NCBI GenBank assembly: GCA_027563935.2
Contig: CM050453.2
Location: forward strand, 66,510,018 to 66,574,017
Direction of reading: 5' to 3'
Origin: Costus lasius
Lineage: Eukaryota; Streptophyta; Magnoliopsida; Zingiberales; Costaceae
DNA: 64,000 nt
Shown here: positions 13,001 through 22,965 of the stretch, piece after piece
Layout: every line of letters begins with the position of its first letter
Position numbering within the stretch: position 1 is the stretch's first letter
Notes under the pieces: generated by a model
Told to the model about the DNA's origin: nothing
Database searches by the model: none
Seen by the model: the letters and a program-made list of their open reading frames with translations, nothing else
Translations under genes and position numbers: made by a program

Positions 13001-13924
13001 TCCCACCTTTCTTCTTCTCTTGAGTTCCTGTACATTTGAACAAATGTGAACTCCACATGCAGTGTCCAACACCCATGATATAGAAGAAGATGAAACCATG
13101 ACTTCCGTCACGTAAATACCTGAGCCAGAAGCAATGCTTCCCCTCTTATCTCCTTGGAGCGCTTTACAGTCCTTTTTCCAGTGACCCAGCTGGCCACAGT
13201 GGAAACATCTGTATTCCTTTGACCGCTTGACCTTTTGCTTCAGAGCCTTGCTGTAGCTCTTGACAGGGGCCTTGCCCTTCTTCCCCTTCTTCTTGTTCCT
13301 AGAAGGAACCATTAAGACAGAGGTTGAAGGCTTTCCCTTCAGAGTCTCCTCAGTAGTCAAGAGCATATTCAGCAGCTCTGCCGGAGTACAATCGATTTTG
13401 TTCATATTAAAGTTAATAATGAATGCATCGAAAGAGGGCGGGAGAGACTGCAGAATAATGTCTACAGCAAGCTCCTGATTGATGGTATGCCCCAGTTTTT
13501 CTAGAGCCTCCTTGTGCCCAATCATCTTGAGCATGTGAGCTCCCACTGGGCTTCCTTCAGCCAGTTTGCTCTGAAAGAAAAGCTTTGTCAGATTATAGCG
13601 TTCTGTCCTCGCCTGTGCAGCATACAGCATCTTGAGGTTCGCTATAATTTCTATAGCCGACATATCCTCATGCTGACGCTGCAGCGGTGGCGTCATAGAC
13701 GCTAGCATCAGGCAAGCGACATCAATGCTATCATTGACGTGCTTTTCATAGGCTTCACGAACCGCCCTTGCGGCGTTCGCAGCGGGTTGAGGCGGTATAG
13801 CCGTCTCGAGGACATACAGTTTCCTCTCTGCCTTAAGAACGATCTTAAGGTGTCCGAACCAGTCTGAGAAGTTTGGCCCAGCAAACTTCTCCCTTTCCAG
13901 TAGGGATCGCACATTGAAGCTCAT
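10040..13924 (-). CDS. gag-pol: copia B gag-pol polyprotein, intact
   Basis: 1294 residues without a stop, the usual copia length. Order: gag (1-230), a lysine-rich stretch, one CCHC knuckle CFHCGQLGHWKKDC (about 240-253), protease WVLDTACG (about 285), the His/Cys zinc site of the integrase N-terminus (LWHSRLGHI..CKACLMGK, 420-456), integrase core with Asp near 481 and in SDRGGEY and Glu in NGVSERRN, RT with DVKTAFLNG and YVDD, and RNase H with GYTDASFQSD. Copia order PR-IN-RT-RH is clear. The Met is the first in frame and follows a 1.8-kb leader. Compared with copies A and C it has a few private changes (His for Arg before SDRGGEY, Leu for Pro in NLADPLTKP), so activity is uncertain. It would form cytoplasmic particles that copy and integrate the element. 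A Bianca/TAR/Tork-type lineage is possible but I do not assign one. Confidence 0.95.
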   Translation of the reverse strand: MSFNVRSLLEREKFAGPNFSDWFGHLKIVLKAERKLYVLETAIPPQPAANAARAVREAYEKHVNDSIDVACLMLASMTPPLQRQHEDMSAIEIIANLKMLYAAQARTERYNLTKLFFQSKLAEGSPVGAHMLKMIGHKEALEKLGHTINQELAVDIILQSLPPSFDAFIINFNMNKIDCTPAELLNMLLTTEETLKGKPSTSVLMVPSRNKKKGKKGKAPVKSYSKALKQKVKRSKEYRCFHCGQLGHWKKDCKALQGDKRGSIASGSGIYVTEVMVSSSSISWVLDTACGVHICSNVQELKRRRKVGQHEVDLRVGNGARVAAVAVGDYFISLPSGIVLELNSCYFVPSITKNIISIPALVRKGFAFECNISKCVLSLDNIVYATGSINNGLFMLDMENSIQNIDNKKAKYADDSTLLWHSRLGHINKKRIKRLHDHGLLGSFSYEEIDTCKACLMGKMTKSPFPHKGQRASGLLDLIHSDVCGPFSKHARGGYQYFITFTDDFSRYGYVYLMRHKSESFDKFKEFKNEVQNQLGRNIKALHSDRGGEYLSHAFTDYLKECGIISQLTPPGTPQWNGVSERRNRTLLDMVRSMMSQATLPYSFWGFALETAAKVLNRVPSKAVSKTPYELWYGKQPSLTFIKIWGCEAYVKKLASGKLESISDKCIFVGYPKETKGYYFYDPKENKVFVAPTAIFLEKEFLLQEASGREIKLDENPEEGQSAQAELDEPELVEQVIEQPEAQISREPRRSGRIRQQPERYDGVYIIDNDEPLTYADAVSGPESARWLEAMRAEMDSMSDNQVWDLVDPPLGVIPIGCKWIFKKKIDMDGNVVTYKGRLVAKGFKQIYGIDYDETFSPVAMFKSIRILFAIAAYYDYEIWQMDVKTAFLNGNLDEDVYMTQPEGFTNPSDRHKICKLKKSFYGLKQASRSWNIRFDESISKFGFIKNEDDPCVYKRFSGSVITFLVLYVDDILIIGNDIPELHAVKAWLGKCFQMKDLGEAAYVLGVKIYRDRSKRLLGLCQSTYIDKVLERFHLENSKRGYLPVRHGLNLSKSQCPQTQTEKDEMDNTPYASAIGSIMYAMLCTRPDVAYGLSVTSRFQSNPGQAHWIAVKNILKYLRRTKDMFLMYGGQEELSIEGYTDASFQSDQDDFRSQSGYVFSLNGGAVVWKSFKQSTVADSTTEAEYVAASEASKEAVWIRKFIQELGVVPSSADPLVIFCDNTGAIAQAKEPRSHQKSKHIQRRFHLIREIIDRGEIKICKVHTDDNLADLLTKPLAQQKHEKHCNNMGLRFLNH

Positions 13925-15301
13925 GGTGTTCGTTGCTGCAGGAATCTACAACAATGCAAGAACAGCAAGGTCAGTATCAATGTTTAGAATCAATCCAGGA
14001 CTTAAGAAAGATTCTTTTCTCACTATTTTATCTGACTGAAAAATCCATTAAAACAGTCCGAAAGAGTAACACTCTTTTAGTGAGATGGGATCCAGATTTC
14101 ATACTTGGTCTCCGCGTCCCGCTCAGGCGAGATAAGATGCACAGAGAATACAAGTACTAATTTCTGGTAGGCAGTCCCTGCCAATCGCCAACCCGTGCGA
14201 TTCCCCTTCATCTGGGCAATCCAGCAGACTGTGCCAACAGAGTTGGTACAACACAATCTCTGACCCCACAGATGGCTGCCTCCATGTGCTACCATATGCG
14301 CCACATATGTAGCCTACATGGTCAAGCTGACCCGACCTACTCCCTGGACCACCACGTGCTATGCTGAGCAACGAGAAGCGATAAATCCCTTCTCTGTAAC
14401 ACGCAGGTGAAATCCCGCACCGTCTGAAGATAGATGGACGTGCCCACTGAGTGGGTACAACACGGCTCCAACGATAATCAGAACAGTGAGGTTTCGCGTC
14501 AGAAGGCTTACGAGCTTGATATTGATGCGTTGGATTTTAACGGTCTTTTATCTTCTTACTATCAGGCAAATCCTATGGCTATAGCAGAAGATAAACTCAT
14601 GCAATTCTAATTATAAAAGCAATAAATAGAAAGCATGCTGATCTTATGTGGTAAAAGCCCATGAACCCTAAGTAAGACCTTAAGTTATCTTAAGTCTTCA
14701 CTTGCTTCTTGGGTCTTTTGCATCTCATCTGGTCCAACCCAGGGCCCTAGCGCTCAATGCAGCTCAGGTGCACCCACCAGCTGAATGTGCCTCTGCAATG
14801 TGTGCTTTTGAGCTCTTGTCTAATCAAAATACATTTTGATCTATCTAGACAAGCTTGACTTGCAGGTCAATTATACAATAAATTAATTAAAAATGTGATT
14901 CGCAGATCACAATACAAATTAATTTACAAGTTTAATTCCAGGCTCGCAGGCCCCAGCACATCACACATTAAATTGGGCATCCCACATAATATTAAATAAA
15001 CAAGCATATGGCATCAATCAATCATCATGTGATCCCTTACAAAGAAAATAAAATTTTGAAAACCCCATAGGCATCAATTTTAATTTCCTTATGTGCCCTA
15101 CAACCTTACAACGGTCCATTGATAGGGATCCACTCAACAATCTAGTTAGATCCATGCCCTTGCATGCACCAATTCCTAACTGACTCGAGTTGACCTAATG
15201 GTCAACCATGCATGCGCCAAGGGCTGAACAACCAACATGAGTTCTGGCAAGCGGGTGTGACCCCGGGCCTAACTCATGTGTGTTCACTGGTTGTCTCAAC
15301 C
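13925..15301 (-). other. copia B untranslated leader, gag-proximal part
   Basis: Non-coding sequence between gag and the 5' LTR, about 70-80% alike to 40611-42040 of copia C. No promoter or RNA gene is recognisable. It is broken after 15301 by a Tekay LTR; the pentamer CAACC (15297-15301) recurs at 27992 and 45600, where the leader continues. Confidence 0.82.
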
Positions 15302-17086
15302 TGTAAGATCCAAGGATCTTAAGTTCTGGTAAGCATTATTTTGATTTAAATAAAATTATTGACTATGATAATTTTATGTATTGGTTGTCAAATTATAGTT
15401 AATTAACTAGAGATTTTGGTTGTTAATTCATTGTAAATAAATTAGAGATTATTTATTTGATTGTTGGCTGATTTATGATAAATTATTATTGGTTGTTCAT
15501 GATAAATTAATTAGGATGTATGGTTGTAAATTGTAAGTTAATTAATTAGAACTTATTGGTTAATTAATTAGACCTTATTGGTTAATTAATTAAATTCTTA
15601 TTGGATATTAATTAAATCCTTATTGGATTTGTGTTTAAGTGAAATAATTAATTGGATATTAGATTTAAAATTCAAATTATTAGTTAAATGAATTAAGTCC
15701 TAATCGGATTAACTAATTGGATTTTTAAATTCGAATTTAGTTAGTTAAATGGGTTAAACCTATTTGAATTAATGGGTTAATGGGTTTAAAATTTTAAAAT
15801 CCAAAGTTTAAGTGGGAATTGCGCTTAGGGTAAGAGTTTTTGGCGATTTTGGCTTGAGGAAAATTGTGGGCGACGGCTTGAGAAGAATTGGCGATTCTTG
15901 AAGAGTTTTGAGGTGATTTTCTTCATCTTCTTCCCTTGGCGATTTTTCCTTGAAGAGAAGAAATTCCTTTGGCGAGTTCTTGAAGATTTTTGGGCGACTT
16001 AAAAGCTTTAGACGATTTCTTTTGTGGAGAATTTTCGGTTTAAGAGGTGAGTGGTGTGTCTTTTCGATTCCTAGCAATTTGGTTGTATTAATTAATGAGT
16101 TAGATTGATTGGAAAGTTTTATCATGCTAAAAACCGAATTTGAGCCATTCATCTATGAAAACCGAAATTTGATATTAATCTTGATATTGTGGTTAACATG
16201 TTTACATGTGAATTGAATCTTGATATTTCTCCATGAAAAGTTAGTTTAGGGTATTTTCCATGAAAACCGAATTTAAGGCATATCTCCATGAAAACCGAAT
16301 TTAGGGTAATTATTGTGTGGAGTTTAGGAAGCATTAAATCATTGATCTTGAGTATGAAATTCTTGTTAACTAAGGTGTTAATTAAGGTGTATTTTTAAAT
16401 TGATATTATGTTTGAAACAGTGGGTTACATGTGTGATTTGTAAAGCAATTATGCTTTAATTTTATGTTGATTTTTGGGGCGCATGATAAATGTTATATGT
16501 CAAATTTTATGGATGCTTGATAAATTGCCAATAATGTTATGCTGTAAAACTCATGTTTATTTAATTAAGATCATGTAATCATGTTTGAGAACATTGGGTG
16601 ATAATTTAGCAAAATTTCACTGAACTGACCAGCCTGAAATTTAAGGACTACACAATATTCGGTGATATTCGAATATAAAACATTATGTGTTATGTTATGT
16701 GAATTCTGAACAATATGTGTGATCATGTGAATTCTGAACAATATGTGTGATCATGTGAATTCTGAACAATATGTGTGATCTTGTGAATTTTGAAAAATTA
16801 TGGGTTATGTGAAATTGGAAAATTATGTGATTATGTGATGGTTAGGACTAAGGCTAGGTGTAACTATGAACTCAAGGGGATAGTCCTTATGTGTTATGTT
16901 AAGGGTTTGAATTTCAGCCCTGTATTGTGATATGTGAGGAGGTTGATGTTCAGCCTGCCTATTATGATTATTGTGATGGGGGTTGATGTTCAGCCTGCCC
17001 GATATGATTTTTGTGATGACTATCCTAGAGTCTAGTTGACACTTAGGAGTCCACCTTTGTGAAATATGTTCACCTATGTGAAATAT
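15302..17086 (+). repeat. Tekay-type solo LTR, first part
   Basis: Begins TGTAAGATCC directly after CAACC and is cut at 17086 by the composite insertion. Together with 26678-27991 it makes one complete LTR of about 3.1 kb with CAACC on both sides and no internal region, hence a solo LTR. It holds a 28-bp tandem repeat (16699-16793) and several copies of ATGAAAACCGAA (16130-16300). No coding capacity. Confidence 0.9.
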
Positions 17087-17429
17087 TGTTAGAGTCACAA
17101 CTTGTAACAGGTCCAGGCCTAGAGGCTGGGCTTCCTACCCAGGGGCAATCCCGCTCAAATCCCGGTTTGGATCCACGTTACCCCAAACCCGGTTTGGATC
17201 CACGTTACCCCAAATAATTCACGTCTGCAGCTCAATGGTTAAAGGGTCATGACTCGTGAGGGTCATGTCTAGAGGTCGAATCCCGCTGCAGACGTGAATT
17301 ATTTGGGGTAACGTGGATCCAAACCGGGTTTGGGGTAACGTGGATCCAAACCGGGATTTGAGCGGGATTGCCCCTGGGTAGGAAGCCCAGCCTCTAGGCC
17401 TGGACCTGTTACGAGTTGTGACTCTAACA
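17087..17429. repeat. left inverted module (144-bp arms, 55-bp loop)
   Basis: Arms 17087-17230 and 17286-17429 are inverse copies with a single mismatch. The loop contains AGCTCAATGG (17229-17238, like a tRNA A box) and GGTCGAATCCC (17274-17284, a B box short of one base) 35 bp apart, the spacing of a tRNA gene. The plus-strand unit then runs to CTCTAACA followed by A6. The unit therefore looks like a tRNA-derived SINE body joined to an inverted partial copy of itself. Confidence 0.85.
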
Positions 17430-17673
17430 AAAAAGGTGCCTTTTTTGTTAGAGTCACAACTCGTAATAGGTCCAGGCCTAGAGGCTGGGCTTCCTACCCA
17501 GGGGCAATCCCACTCAAATCCCGGTTTGGATCCACGTTACCCCAAACCCGGTTTGGATCCACGTTACCCCAAATAATTCACGTCTGCAGCGGGATTCGAC
17601 CTCTAGACATGACCCTCACGAGTCATGACCCTTTAACCATTGAGCTGACCTGTTACGAGCGCGCACCATTGAT
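17430..17673. repeat. tail-to-tail second module and patchwork junction
   Basis: The spacer A6-GGTGCC-T6 (itself inverse-symmetric) leads into an inverted copy of the same unit starting TGTTAGAG at 17446 and ending at ATTGAGCTG (17647). Then come two tiny pieces: CCTGTTACGAG, which matches the module's own tail, and CGAGCGCGCACCATTGA, which matches the Tekay gag near 19092. They share CGAG at the join. The TRIM follows at 17674. Confidence 0.7.
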
Positions 17674-18200
17674 TGTAATACCCCGAGTATAGTCCCACAT
17701 TGCAAGTGGGAGAAACTATTATGTGGTTTATAAGGCTTAGTGGGCTTGCTATTGTTAACTTGGGCTTAAGCATTTTAATAGATTGAGCCACGTTGCAAAT
17801 CGGCTCACCAAGTTAATAAATAGTTTGCTTACTAAGCGGGTTGTAATAAATGGTATCAGAGCAAAACTTAGTCCTAAGCATGGTGAGAGGCCAATAGGAA
17901 AGGGCTACCGAGGATGGTGGAGCCACCTTTGAGCTGACCTCACATGCTGCCGACTAAGGGATGATTCTTGGGCATGTGTTAAGGTTTGGGCTTGACGAGG
18001 ACGTCAAGTCTTAAGTGGGGGAGATTGTAATACCCCGAGTATAGTCCCACATTGCAAGTGGGAGAAACTATTATGTGGTTTATAAGGCTTAGTGGGCTTG
18101 CTATTGTTAACTTGGGCTTAAGCATTTTAATAGATTGAGCCACGTTGCAAATCGGCTCACCAAGTTAATAAATAGTTTGCTTACTAAGCGGGTCGTTACA
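17674..18200 (+). mobile_element. TRIM (terminal-repeat retrotransposon in miniature)
   Basis: Two direct 175-bp LTRs (17674-17848 and 18026-18200) begin TGTAATACCCCGAG and flank 177 bp of non-coding DNA. The PBS TGGTATCAGAGC follows the 5' LTR (17851-17862) and the purine tract AAGTGGGGGAGAT precedes the 3' LTR. The LTRs are identical except for three changes packed into the last eight bases. It encodes nothing and would rely on the proteins of a larger element. It has no flanking duplication: TTGAT on the left, GAATG on the right. Confidence 0.88.
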
Positions 18201-18343
18201 GAATGGTATCAGAGCAGTTGGCTAGCTAAAACTTAGTTTGGGGGAAAACATGTTTGTGTATTGCTAGACACCTAATAGGTTTATGATTGTTTTCCTGACT
18301 ATGATATGTGTGTGACTATGATATGCGTGTGTAGGCATTTAAG

Positions 18344-21300
18344 ATGGTGCGAACCAGAGGAAATGCTAGTGATGAGGGCGAGCAGACCCCGAACCTCACG
18401 AGAACTATCGAGGCTCTGACTGGCATGGTTCAGCAACAAGGTGCTATGATAGAGAGGCAAGCTCAGATGCTGCAGCAGCAGCAGACTCAGCACCAAGAAG
18501 CACAACAGCAGCTCTTGCAGCAGCTGACTCAAGAGAGACCCCAGACTACTACTCGGGCAGTGGGGGATGACTCTCAGGAGGGCGCTCACAGGCGCTATGC
18601 TTCACTTGTGAGTGAATTCCAGAAACTGGGTCCTAGTTCTTTTTATGGTGGCTCAGAATCCAGTAATGCAGAGAACTGGCAGTTGTGCTTGGAAAAGATT
18701 TTCCAAGTCATGCGCTGCTCAGATGAGGATAAGTTATGTCTGGCCACCTATATGATGCGTGCTGACGCAGATGAGTGGTGGAAAGGCGTGGTGAGACTTG
18801 CCGAAGAAAGACATGAGACTGTAGATTGGCCTTACTTCTTGTCTCGATTCAACGAGAAGTACTTCCCTGATAGCTTGGTTGAGGACCGAGAGGTGGAATT
18901 TATTCATCTGGAGCAGGGTGATATGACAGTGGACCAGTATGAATTACAGTTCACGAAATTGGGAAAGTATGCTCCTCATCTGATAAACACTGAAAAGAGG
19001 AGAGCTACTAAGTTTCTCAGAGGTCTCAGATGGGACATTAGAGAGCAGGTTGGTGCTCAACACTTGGAGACCTATGTTGAAACTGTTGGGCGAGCGCGCA
19101 CCATTGAGAGGTATATATCTGAGAGGAGTTCTCATGTTGCCGTGACAGTAGTTCCTGCAGCTGAGGCGGCGGTTCCTCAGTATGGTAGTGGCGGCAAGGG
19201 TAAGAAGTACCCTAAGCATAAAGACTACAAGAAGAGCAGGTATAAGCCTTACTCCTACAAGGCACCGCAGCAGACCAGGGATGCACCGCAGCAGTTCAGG
19301 GATGCCAGGGATGTAAGAAACGGTATCACTTGTAGTTATTGTGGGCTCAAGGGACATCTAGTGAAAGACTGTCATAGGAAGAATGGTATATGCTTCAGGT
19401 GTAAGAAACCAGGGCACATGGCTAAGGATTGCAGAGAACCTGAGATGCAACCTAGAGGCGCAGATAAGCCTACAGTCCAGACTAGAGTGTATGCTGTGGC
19501 TGAGAAGGATACACGAGCTTCCCGATCCGTCGTGGAAGGTACTTTATTCGTATTTGATCAGTTAGCCCGCATATTATTTGACCCTGGTGCAAATTTATCT
19601 TTTGTATCTGTTAAGTTTGCTGCATGTTTACCTGTGTTACCTAAGGTGATGAATTATGCTGTGTCTGTGAGTACTCCCTTAGGAAAATCGTTATCTACAG
19701 ATACTGTTTGTGCTGACTGTGTAGTACATGTAGAGGGTTATGAGTTTCTGGTAGATCTAATCCTCTTAGACATGCAAGATTATGATATCATCTTAGGAAT
19801 GGATTGGTTGTCTTCCCATCATGCCGCTGTGGATTGCTTTGAGAAAGTAATCACTTTGAATTTGTTAGATGGGAATCGACTGTTTGTGAGAGGTCTAGTG
19901 TCAGACCAAGGACCGCATGTGATATCTTTCCTGCAGGCCAGGAAATTACTTGCTAATGGGTGCAAGGGTTATCTTGCGCATGTTAAGGTGCAGGATGATT
20001 CTACTTCTGATTTGACTCAGATGGCGGTGGTGAAAGAATTTCCTGATGTGTTCTCTGAAGAATTTTCAGGCTTGCCACCGATTAGAGAAGTAGAGTTTGG
20101 CATTGAGTTGGCGCCAGGTACGGCACCTATCTCCAGAGCTCCTTATCGTATGGCTACTTCAGAGTTGGCCGAGCTTAAGAAACAACTGGAGGAATTGCTA
20201 GAGAAAGGGTATATTCGGCCTAGTGCTTCTCCCTGGGGAGCGCCAGTGTTATTTGTGAAGAAGAAAGATGGAACCCTGAGGATGTGTATAGACTACAGGC
20301 AACTGAACCAAGTGACTATCAAGAATAAGTATCCTCTTCCCAGAATTGATGATCTATTTGATCAATTACAGGGAGCGACAGTGTTCTCTAAGATTGATCT
20401 GAGATCAGGATATTATCAGCTTAGAGTCAAGGATGAGGATATATTTAAGACTGCTTTCAGGACCAGGTATGGGCATTTCGAATTTTTAGTTATGCCTTTT
20501 GGACTGACGAATGCACCTGCTGTCTTTATGGATTTGATGAACAGGGTATTCCATGAGTTGCTTGACTCTTGTGTGGTGGTCTTTATAGACGATATTTTGG
20601 TATACTCACGGACTACTTCAGATCATGTCAGTGACTTGCGCAGAGTGCTGGAGGTTCTGAGGAAGAACCGATTATATGCCAAGGCTAGTAAGTGTGAATT
20701 CTGGCTGGAAAAGATTAGTTTCCTTGGGCATGTGATTTCTGGTCAAGGGGTGTCTGTGGATCCAGTTAAAGTGCAAGCTATTCTTAATTGGGGAAGACCG
20801 ACTAGTGCTACTGAGATCAGGAGTTTTCTGGGTTTAGCGGGTTACTACCGGCGATTTGTTGAGGGATTCTCTAAGCTGGCGGGTCCTTTAACTAAATTAA
20901 CCAGAAAGGAGGCTAAGTTTATTTGGGATGATAAGTGTGAAGAGAGTTTTCAAGAGCTGAAAAGGAGATTGACTAGTACACCGATCCTCATTATACCTAG
21001 TGATGGGGAAAGGTTTACTGTTTATACAGATGCTTCTGGCAAAGGGTTGGGTTGTGTCTTGATGCAGAAGGGTTCTGTAGTAGCCTATGCTTCGAGACAA
21101 CTGAAGGAGTATGAATTGAACTACCCTACTCATGATTTAGAGTTGGCGGCCGTAGTCTTTGCTTTGAAGATATGGCGTCACTATTTGTTGGGTCAGGAGT
21201 TTGATCTGTTCACTGATCACCAGAGTCTCAAGTATATCTTCACTCAGAAGGACTTGAACATGAGACAGAGAAGATGGATGGAGTTGATCAAAGACTATGA

Positions 21301-22936
21301 CTTCTCCATTCAGTATCAGGCTGGAAAGGCCAATGTGGTGGCGGATGCTCTGAGCAGACATCCAGTTACTTCAGTAGCTGCTTTACGAGTCAGTGAGTGG
21401 CGGTTACTGCAGGAGTTCAGCGATCTCAGGATCAGTGTTTCTCCTAAAGTTCAGTCTGGTTATGTGGCTTTTCTCAGAGTACAGTCTGCTTTGTTGCAGA
21501 AGATCAGAGATCAGCAGTCTGTGGATCCGAGATTAGTTCAGATCAGGGATAGTCTGGTTGATGGCGCAGTTCAGGATTTTAGCCTGTCTGATGATGGTAT
21601 TCTTCGGTTTCGTGGAAGGGTATGTGTCCCTGAGGAACCGAGCTTGAGGAAAGAAATATTGGAGGACAGCCATAACTCCAAATATTCTCTACATCCTGGC
21701 GTGACTAAGATGTATCAGGACCTCAAGAAGAGTTTTTGGTGGCCGGGCATGAAGAAAGAGGTATATGATTTTGTCTCTAGGTGTTTAACCTGTCAGACTG
21801 TAAAGGCTGAACACCAGAAGCCTGGTGGTTTGTTGCAGCCCCTTCCTATTCCTGAGTGGAAGTGGGAATGCATCAGTATGGATTTTGTGTGTGGTTTGCC
21901 TAGAACCAGATTGGGTCATGATGCTATTTGGGTGATCGTTGATAGACTCACTAAATCAGCCCATTTTCTCCCGATCAAGATGACTTATCCTTTAGAGAGG
22001 CTGGCCAGATTGTACATTGATGAGATAGTCAGACTGCATGGAGTGCCTGTTGATATTGTGTCTGATAGGGACTCTCGGTTTTTGTCCAGATTTTGGAAGA
22101 GTTTACAGGAGGGTTTGGGTACTAAGTTGAGTTTTAGTACAGCATACCATCCTCAGTCTGATGGCCAGACGGAGCGTACTATACAGACTCTAGAAGACTT
22201 GTTGAGAGCTTATGTGGTTGATTGGAGTTCTGAGTGGAATCGGGATCTATCTTTGATAGAGTTCACTTATAATAATAGCTTCCACTCCAGTATTCAGATG
22301 GCTCCATATGAGGCTTTGTATGGAAGAAGGTGTAGGACTCCCTTGTGTTGGGAGGAAACTGGTGACAGAATGATTTTGAGATCTGATGCAGTACAGGAGA
22401 CTACTGATAAGGTCAGAGAGATCCGGGATAAACTGAAAATTGCTCGGGACAGACAGAAGAGTTATGCTGATGACCGTCGTCGTTCCCTGGAGTTTATGGT
22501 AGGGGATCATGTGTTCTTGAAGGTGTCACCTACTAAGGGTGTTATGAGGTTTGGCAAAAAGGGCAAGTTAAGCCCTAGGTTTGTAGGCCCTTTTGACATT
22601 ATTGAGAGAATTGGTCCAGTGGCTTACCGGTTAGCTTTACCTCCTGCTTTGCGTCATGTGCATAATGTATTCCATGTCTCTGCTTTGAGGAAATATCATC
22701 CTGATCCATCTCATGTGTTGGAGTTGGAACCTCTTCAGATTCAGAGTGATTTGACTTTCGAGGAAAGACCTCTCCGGATTGTTGATAGAAAAGATAAAGT
22801 CCTGAGGAACAAGACTATACCTTTGGTAAAGGTTATCTGGGGAAATCAGTCAGTTGAGGAGGCGACATGGGAGACTGAAGCTGATATGAGAAAATTTTAT
22901 GCTTACCTCTTTGATGATATGGATGCTGAGCTTTAG
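18344..22936 (+). CDS. gag-pol: Tekay-type gag-pol polyprotein, intact
   Basis: 1530 residues, uninterrupted. A Gln-rich, probably coiled-coil N-terminus (about 25-65) precedes the gag capsid region. Two knuckles follow, [14 protein letters not shown] (330-343) and [14 protein letters not shown] (350-363); then protease with DPGA at 413 in place of the usual DSGA/DTGA; RT with LPRIDDLF and FIDD (747-750); RNase H with [10 protein letters not shown]; integrase zinc site ([14 protein letters not shown]) and core ([23 protein letters not shown]); and a C-terminal chromodomain-like [15 protein letters not shown]. The start is the first ATG after the PBS. With no own 5' LTR its promoter is probably gone unless the TRIM LTR supplies one. 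Confidence 0.95.
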   Translation: MVRTRGNASDEGEQTPNLTRTIEALTGMVQQQGAMIERQAQMLQQQQTQHQEAQQQLLQQLTQERPQTTTRAVGDDSQEGAHRRYASLVSEFQKLGPSSFYGGSESSNAENWQLCLEKIFQVMRCSDEDKLCLATYMMRADADEWWKGVVRLAEERHETVDWPYFLSRFNEKYFPDSLVEDREVEFIHLEQGDMTVDQYELQFTKLGKYAPHLINTEKRRATKFLRGLRWDIREQVGAQHLETYVETVGRARTIERYISERSSHVAVTVVPAAEAAVPQYGSGGKGKKYPKHKDYKKSRYKPYSYKAPQQTRDAPQQFRDARDVRNGITCSYCGLKGHLVKDCHRKNGICFRCKKPGHMAKDCREPEMQPRGADKPTVQTRVYAVAEKDTRASRSVVEGTLFVFDQLARILFDPGANLSFVSVKFAACLPVLPKVMNYAVSVSTPLGKSLSTDTVCADCVVHVEGYEFLVDLILLDMQDYDIILGMDWLSSHHAAVDCFEKVITLNLLDGNRLFVRGLVSDQGPHVISFLQARKLLANGCKGYLAHVKVQDDSTSDLTQMAVVKEFPDVFSEEFSGLPPIREVEFGIELAPGTAPISRAPYRMATSELAELKKQLEELLEKGYIRPSASPWGAPVLFVKKKDGTLRMCIDYRQLNQVTIKNKYPLPRIDDLFDQLQGATVFSKIDLRSGYYQLRVKDEDIFKTAFRTRYGHFEFLVMPFGLTNAPAVFMDLMNRVFHELLDSCVVVFIDDILVYSRTTSDHVSDLRRVLEVLRKNRLYAKASKCEFWLEKISFLGHVISGQGVSVDPVKVQAILNWGRPTSATEIRSFLGLAGYYRRFVEGFSKLAGPLTKLTRKEAKFIWDDKCEESFQELKRRLTSTPILIIPSDGERFTVYTDASGKGLGCVLMQKGSVVAYASRQLKEYELNYPTHDLELAAVVFALKIWRHYLLGQEFDLFTDHQSLKYIFTQKDLNMRQRRWMELIKDYDFSIQYQAGKANVVADALSRHPVTSVAALRVSEWRLLQEFSDLRISVSPKVQSGYVAFLRVQSALLQKIRDQQSVDPRLVQIRDSLVDGAVQDFSLSDDGILRFRGRVCVPEEPSLRKEILEDSHNSKYSLHPGVTKMYQDLKKSFWWPGMKKEVYDFVSRCLTCQTVKAEHQKPGGLLQPLPIPEWKWECISMDFVCGLPRTRLGHDAIWVIVDRLTKSAHFLPIKMTYPLERLARLYIDEIVRLHGVPVDIVSDRDSRFLSRFWKSLQEGLGTKLSFSTAYHPQSDGQTERTIQTLEDLLRAYVVDWSSEWNRDLSLIEFTYNNSFHSSIQMAPYEALYGRRCRTPLCWEETGDRMILRSDAVQETTDKVREIRDKLKIARDRQKSYADDRRRSLEFMVGDHVFLKVSPTKGVMRFGKKGKLSPRFVGPFDIIERIGPVAYRLALPPALRHVHNVFHVSALRKYHPDPSHVLELEPLQIQSDLTFEERPLRIVDRKDKVLRNKTIPLVKVIWGNQSVEEATWETEADMRKFYAYLFDDMDAEL

Positions 22937-22965
22937 AGGACTAAAGCTTTATAAGGAGGGAGGGA

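Noticed and set aside
17229..17290. Functional tRNA gene in the module loop
   Set aside because: Only the A-box-like and a one-base-short B-box-like motif match. No proper acceptor stem or anticodon arm could be drawn.
17674..18200. Cassandra-type TRIM with 5S rRNA promoter
   Set aside because: The LTR shows none of the 5S internal control sequence; it is a different small element.
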